NCBI GenBank assembly: GCA_904501875.1
Contig: CAJGCQ010000002.1
Span: 1-39,904, forward strand
Length of the DNA: 39,904 nt
Direction of reading: 5' to 3'
Origin: Clostridiaceae bacterium
GTDB lineage: Bacteria > Bacillota > Clostridia > Oscillospirales > Acutalibacteraceae
The position numbers and the translations under genes are program-made. Below are positions 38,999 through 39,904 of the stretch, piece after piece (position 1 is the first letter of the stretch; the number at the start of each line of letters is the position of its first letter). The notes under the pieces were generated by a model. It searched no databases, was not told the origin of the DNA, and saw nothing but the letters and a program-made list of their open reading frames with translations.

Positions 38999-39382
38999 AT
39001 GAAAAAATATTCACGCCAGCGTGAAGCAATTCTCAATGTGTTATGTTCCACCGATACGCATCCCACAGCAAACTGGGTATACAATCGGGTGCGTGAAACC
39101 ATACCGAACATCAGCTTAGGCACTGTATACCGAAATCTCTCCGCTTTAAGCAAGGAGGGCAGGATTATTTCGGTGCCGGTAAGTGACGGGTTCGAGCATT
39201 TTGACGGCAACGATTCCCTGCATGCGCATTTTTATTGCAAAAGGTGCGGGAAAATCACTGATATTGCCCTCGAAACCGATTACTTAGCCCAAGCGGTCAA
39301 AAAAAACGGTTTCACACCCGACTCCTCGGTTTACATTGTCCGAGGCGTTTGCAGCGAATGTAATGCAAAAGAAAAAAATTAA
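38999..39382 (+). CDS. perR: Peroxide-responsive Fur-family repressor (PerR-like)
   Basis: 127 residues from the ATG at 38999 (GGGTGG upstream). The candidate regulatory-metal ligands have the same spacing as PerR of Bacillus: H21, D69, H75, H77 and D88 (equivalent to H37, D85, H91, H93, D104). Structural zinc cysteines are C80/C83 and the C-terminal GVCSEC pair. In clostridia PerR represses rubrerythrin genes and loses DNA binding on histidine oxidation. A Per box at 38971 and reverse rubrerythrin 20 bases downstream support this. Confidence 0.92.
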   Translation: MKKYSRQREAILNVLCSTDTHPTANWVYNRVRETIPNISLGTVYRNLSALSKEGRIISVPVSDGFEHFDGNDSLHAHFYCKRCGKITDIALETDYLAQAVKKNGFTPDSSVYIVRGVCSECNAKEKN

Positions 39383-39401
39383 TTTAACGGAGGAAATTAA
39401 A

Positions 39402-39904
39402 ATGAAAAAGTATGTATGTCTTGTATGCGGTTATACGTATGAGGGCGAATCAGCTCCCGACGAGTGCCCCATCTGCCACGCTCCCGCTTCTAAGTTCCAA
39501 GAGCAGGCTGCTGAAAAATCTTGGGCTGCCGAGCACTCTGTAGGTATCGCTAACGGCGTTGACCAAAGAATAATCGACGGTCTTCGTGAAAACTTCAACG
39601 GCGAGTGCTGTGAGGTTGGTATGTATCTTGCTATGGCAAGGGTTGCCCACCGTGAGGGTTATCCCGAAATCGGTCTTTATTGGGAAAAGGCTGCTTACGA
39701 AGAGGCTGAACACGCCGCTAAGTTTGCAGAGATGCTGGGCGAGGTTGTAACCGACAGCACCAAGAAGAACCTTGAGATGCGTGTTGACGCTGAGAACGGC
39801 GCTACCCTCGGCAAAACCGAGCTCGCTAAACTTGCTAAGGAACTTAACCTCGATGCTATTCACGACACCGTTCACGAGATGGCTCGTGACGAGGCTCGCC
39901 ACGG
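39402..39904 (+). CDS. Reverse rubrerythrin (NADH peroxidase), 3' end missing
   Basis: 167 codons present, cut by the window end. N-terminal rubredoxin domain (YVCLVCGYTYEG, then CPICH, residues 1-36) precedes the di-iron ferritin-like domain (FNGECCEVGMYLAMARVAHREG, EEAEHAAKFAEML, and ARDEARH at the end). Rubredoxin before di-iron is the reverse-rubrerythrin order seen in clostridia, where the protein is a major peroxide and oxygen reductase. Codons are strongly biased (GCT, CGT, GGT), as in highly expressed genes. GGAGGAAAT precedes the ATG. Confidence 0.95.
   Translation, partial: MKKYVCLVCGYTYEGESAPDECPICHAPASKFQEQAAEKSWAAEHSVGIANGVDQRIIDGLRENFNGECCEVGMYLAMARVAHREGYPEIGLYWEKAAYEEAEHAAKFAEMLGEVVTDSTKKNLEMRVDAENGATLGKTELAKLAKELNLDAIHDTVHEMARDEARH

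Noticed and set aside
39450..39902. Long minus-strand ORF of 150 codons
   Set aside because: Complete shadow of the biased codons of reverse rubrerythrin.
1..39904. CRISPR array, integrase, toxin-antitoxin pair or biosynthetic cluster
   Set aside because: No regular spaced repeats, integrase, toxin-like partner of the XRE gene, or cluster enzymes were found.

Overview
The window looks like chromosome from an anaerobic, spore-lineage Firmicute, most likely a gut member of the Clostridia (Oscillospirales/Ruminococcaceae-like). Reasons: the order of housekeeping genes (nusB-xseA-xseB-ispA-dxs-tlyA-nadK-argR-recN, and rplU-prp-rpmA-obgE), a GerW sporulation-family protein, ScpA/ScpB, Rex, a PerR-type regulator followed by a reverse rubrerythrin, a THF riboswitch in front of folT, Firmicute-type L27 with a cleavable N-terminal extension, and strong TTGACA/TATAAT promoters. 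No rRNA, CRISPR array, intact prophage or intact transposon was seen. Taxonomy is inferred from gene content only.

Layout. 1-223 (minus): the first codons of infC, starting at AUU, with its structured leader and promoter. 238-1956 (minus): an SPFH/band-7 protein and an unrecognised protein. 2090-2935 (plus): ksgA, then a tiny ORF and a palindromic repeat. 3159-6644 (minus): rplU-prp-rpmA, then after a terminator two related small proteins, obgE and mrnC. 6757-6880: a second repeat element. 6907-8875 (minus): a Y-family polymerase with a LexA-like box, and a phage-like zinc-ribbon/sigma-like pair. 9019-12338 (plus): a membrane zinc-ribbon protein, a YgjP-like metallopeptidase and two tandem CNNM/CorC-type proteins. 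12457-15254 (minus): zapA, a U32 peptidase/RNA-hydroxylation protein and a Fur-family regulator. 15381-19643: apgM-type phosphomutase (plus), a DUF1599 protein (minus) with a long leader, ychF and a YugP-type zinc protease (plus). 19716-20980: tRNA-Arg followed by an AT-rich patch with a four-helix-bundle gene, a frameshifted PH-domain membrane protein and a headless gene fragment.

21012-30544 (minus) is one long operon running nusB to recN and ending in tyrS. It joins transcription termination, exonuclease VII, isoprenoid precursor synthesis (ispA, dxs), rRNA methylation, NAD kinase, arginine repression and DNA repair. 30787-31530 (plus) is promoter, THF riboswitch and folT. 31622-32072 (minus) is a 51-residue rubredoxin behind an unusually long leader carrying short ORFs and hairpins. 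32094-37382 (minus) is an operon running M50 protease, scpA, scpB, DUF2953, gerW, dacA-type carboxypeptidase, rluB-type pseudouridine synthase and a small GNAT-like protein. 37622-37697 is tRNA-Thr. Then come an XRE regulator (plus), rex (minus), and perR with the start of reverse rubrerythrin (plus, cut by the window end).

Most of the window is core chromosome. The parts most worth a second look are non-coding or small: the rubredoxin leader, the leader in front of the DUF1599 gene, the strong promoter feeding a headless fragment near 20.9 kb, the post-tRNA AT-rich patch, and a possibly leaderless M50 protease mRNA. Oxygen and redox handling (Rex, PerR box, reverse rubrerythrin, rubredoxin) and folate sensing are the clearest regulatory themes.
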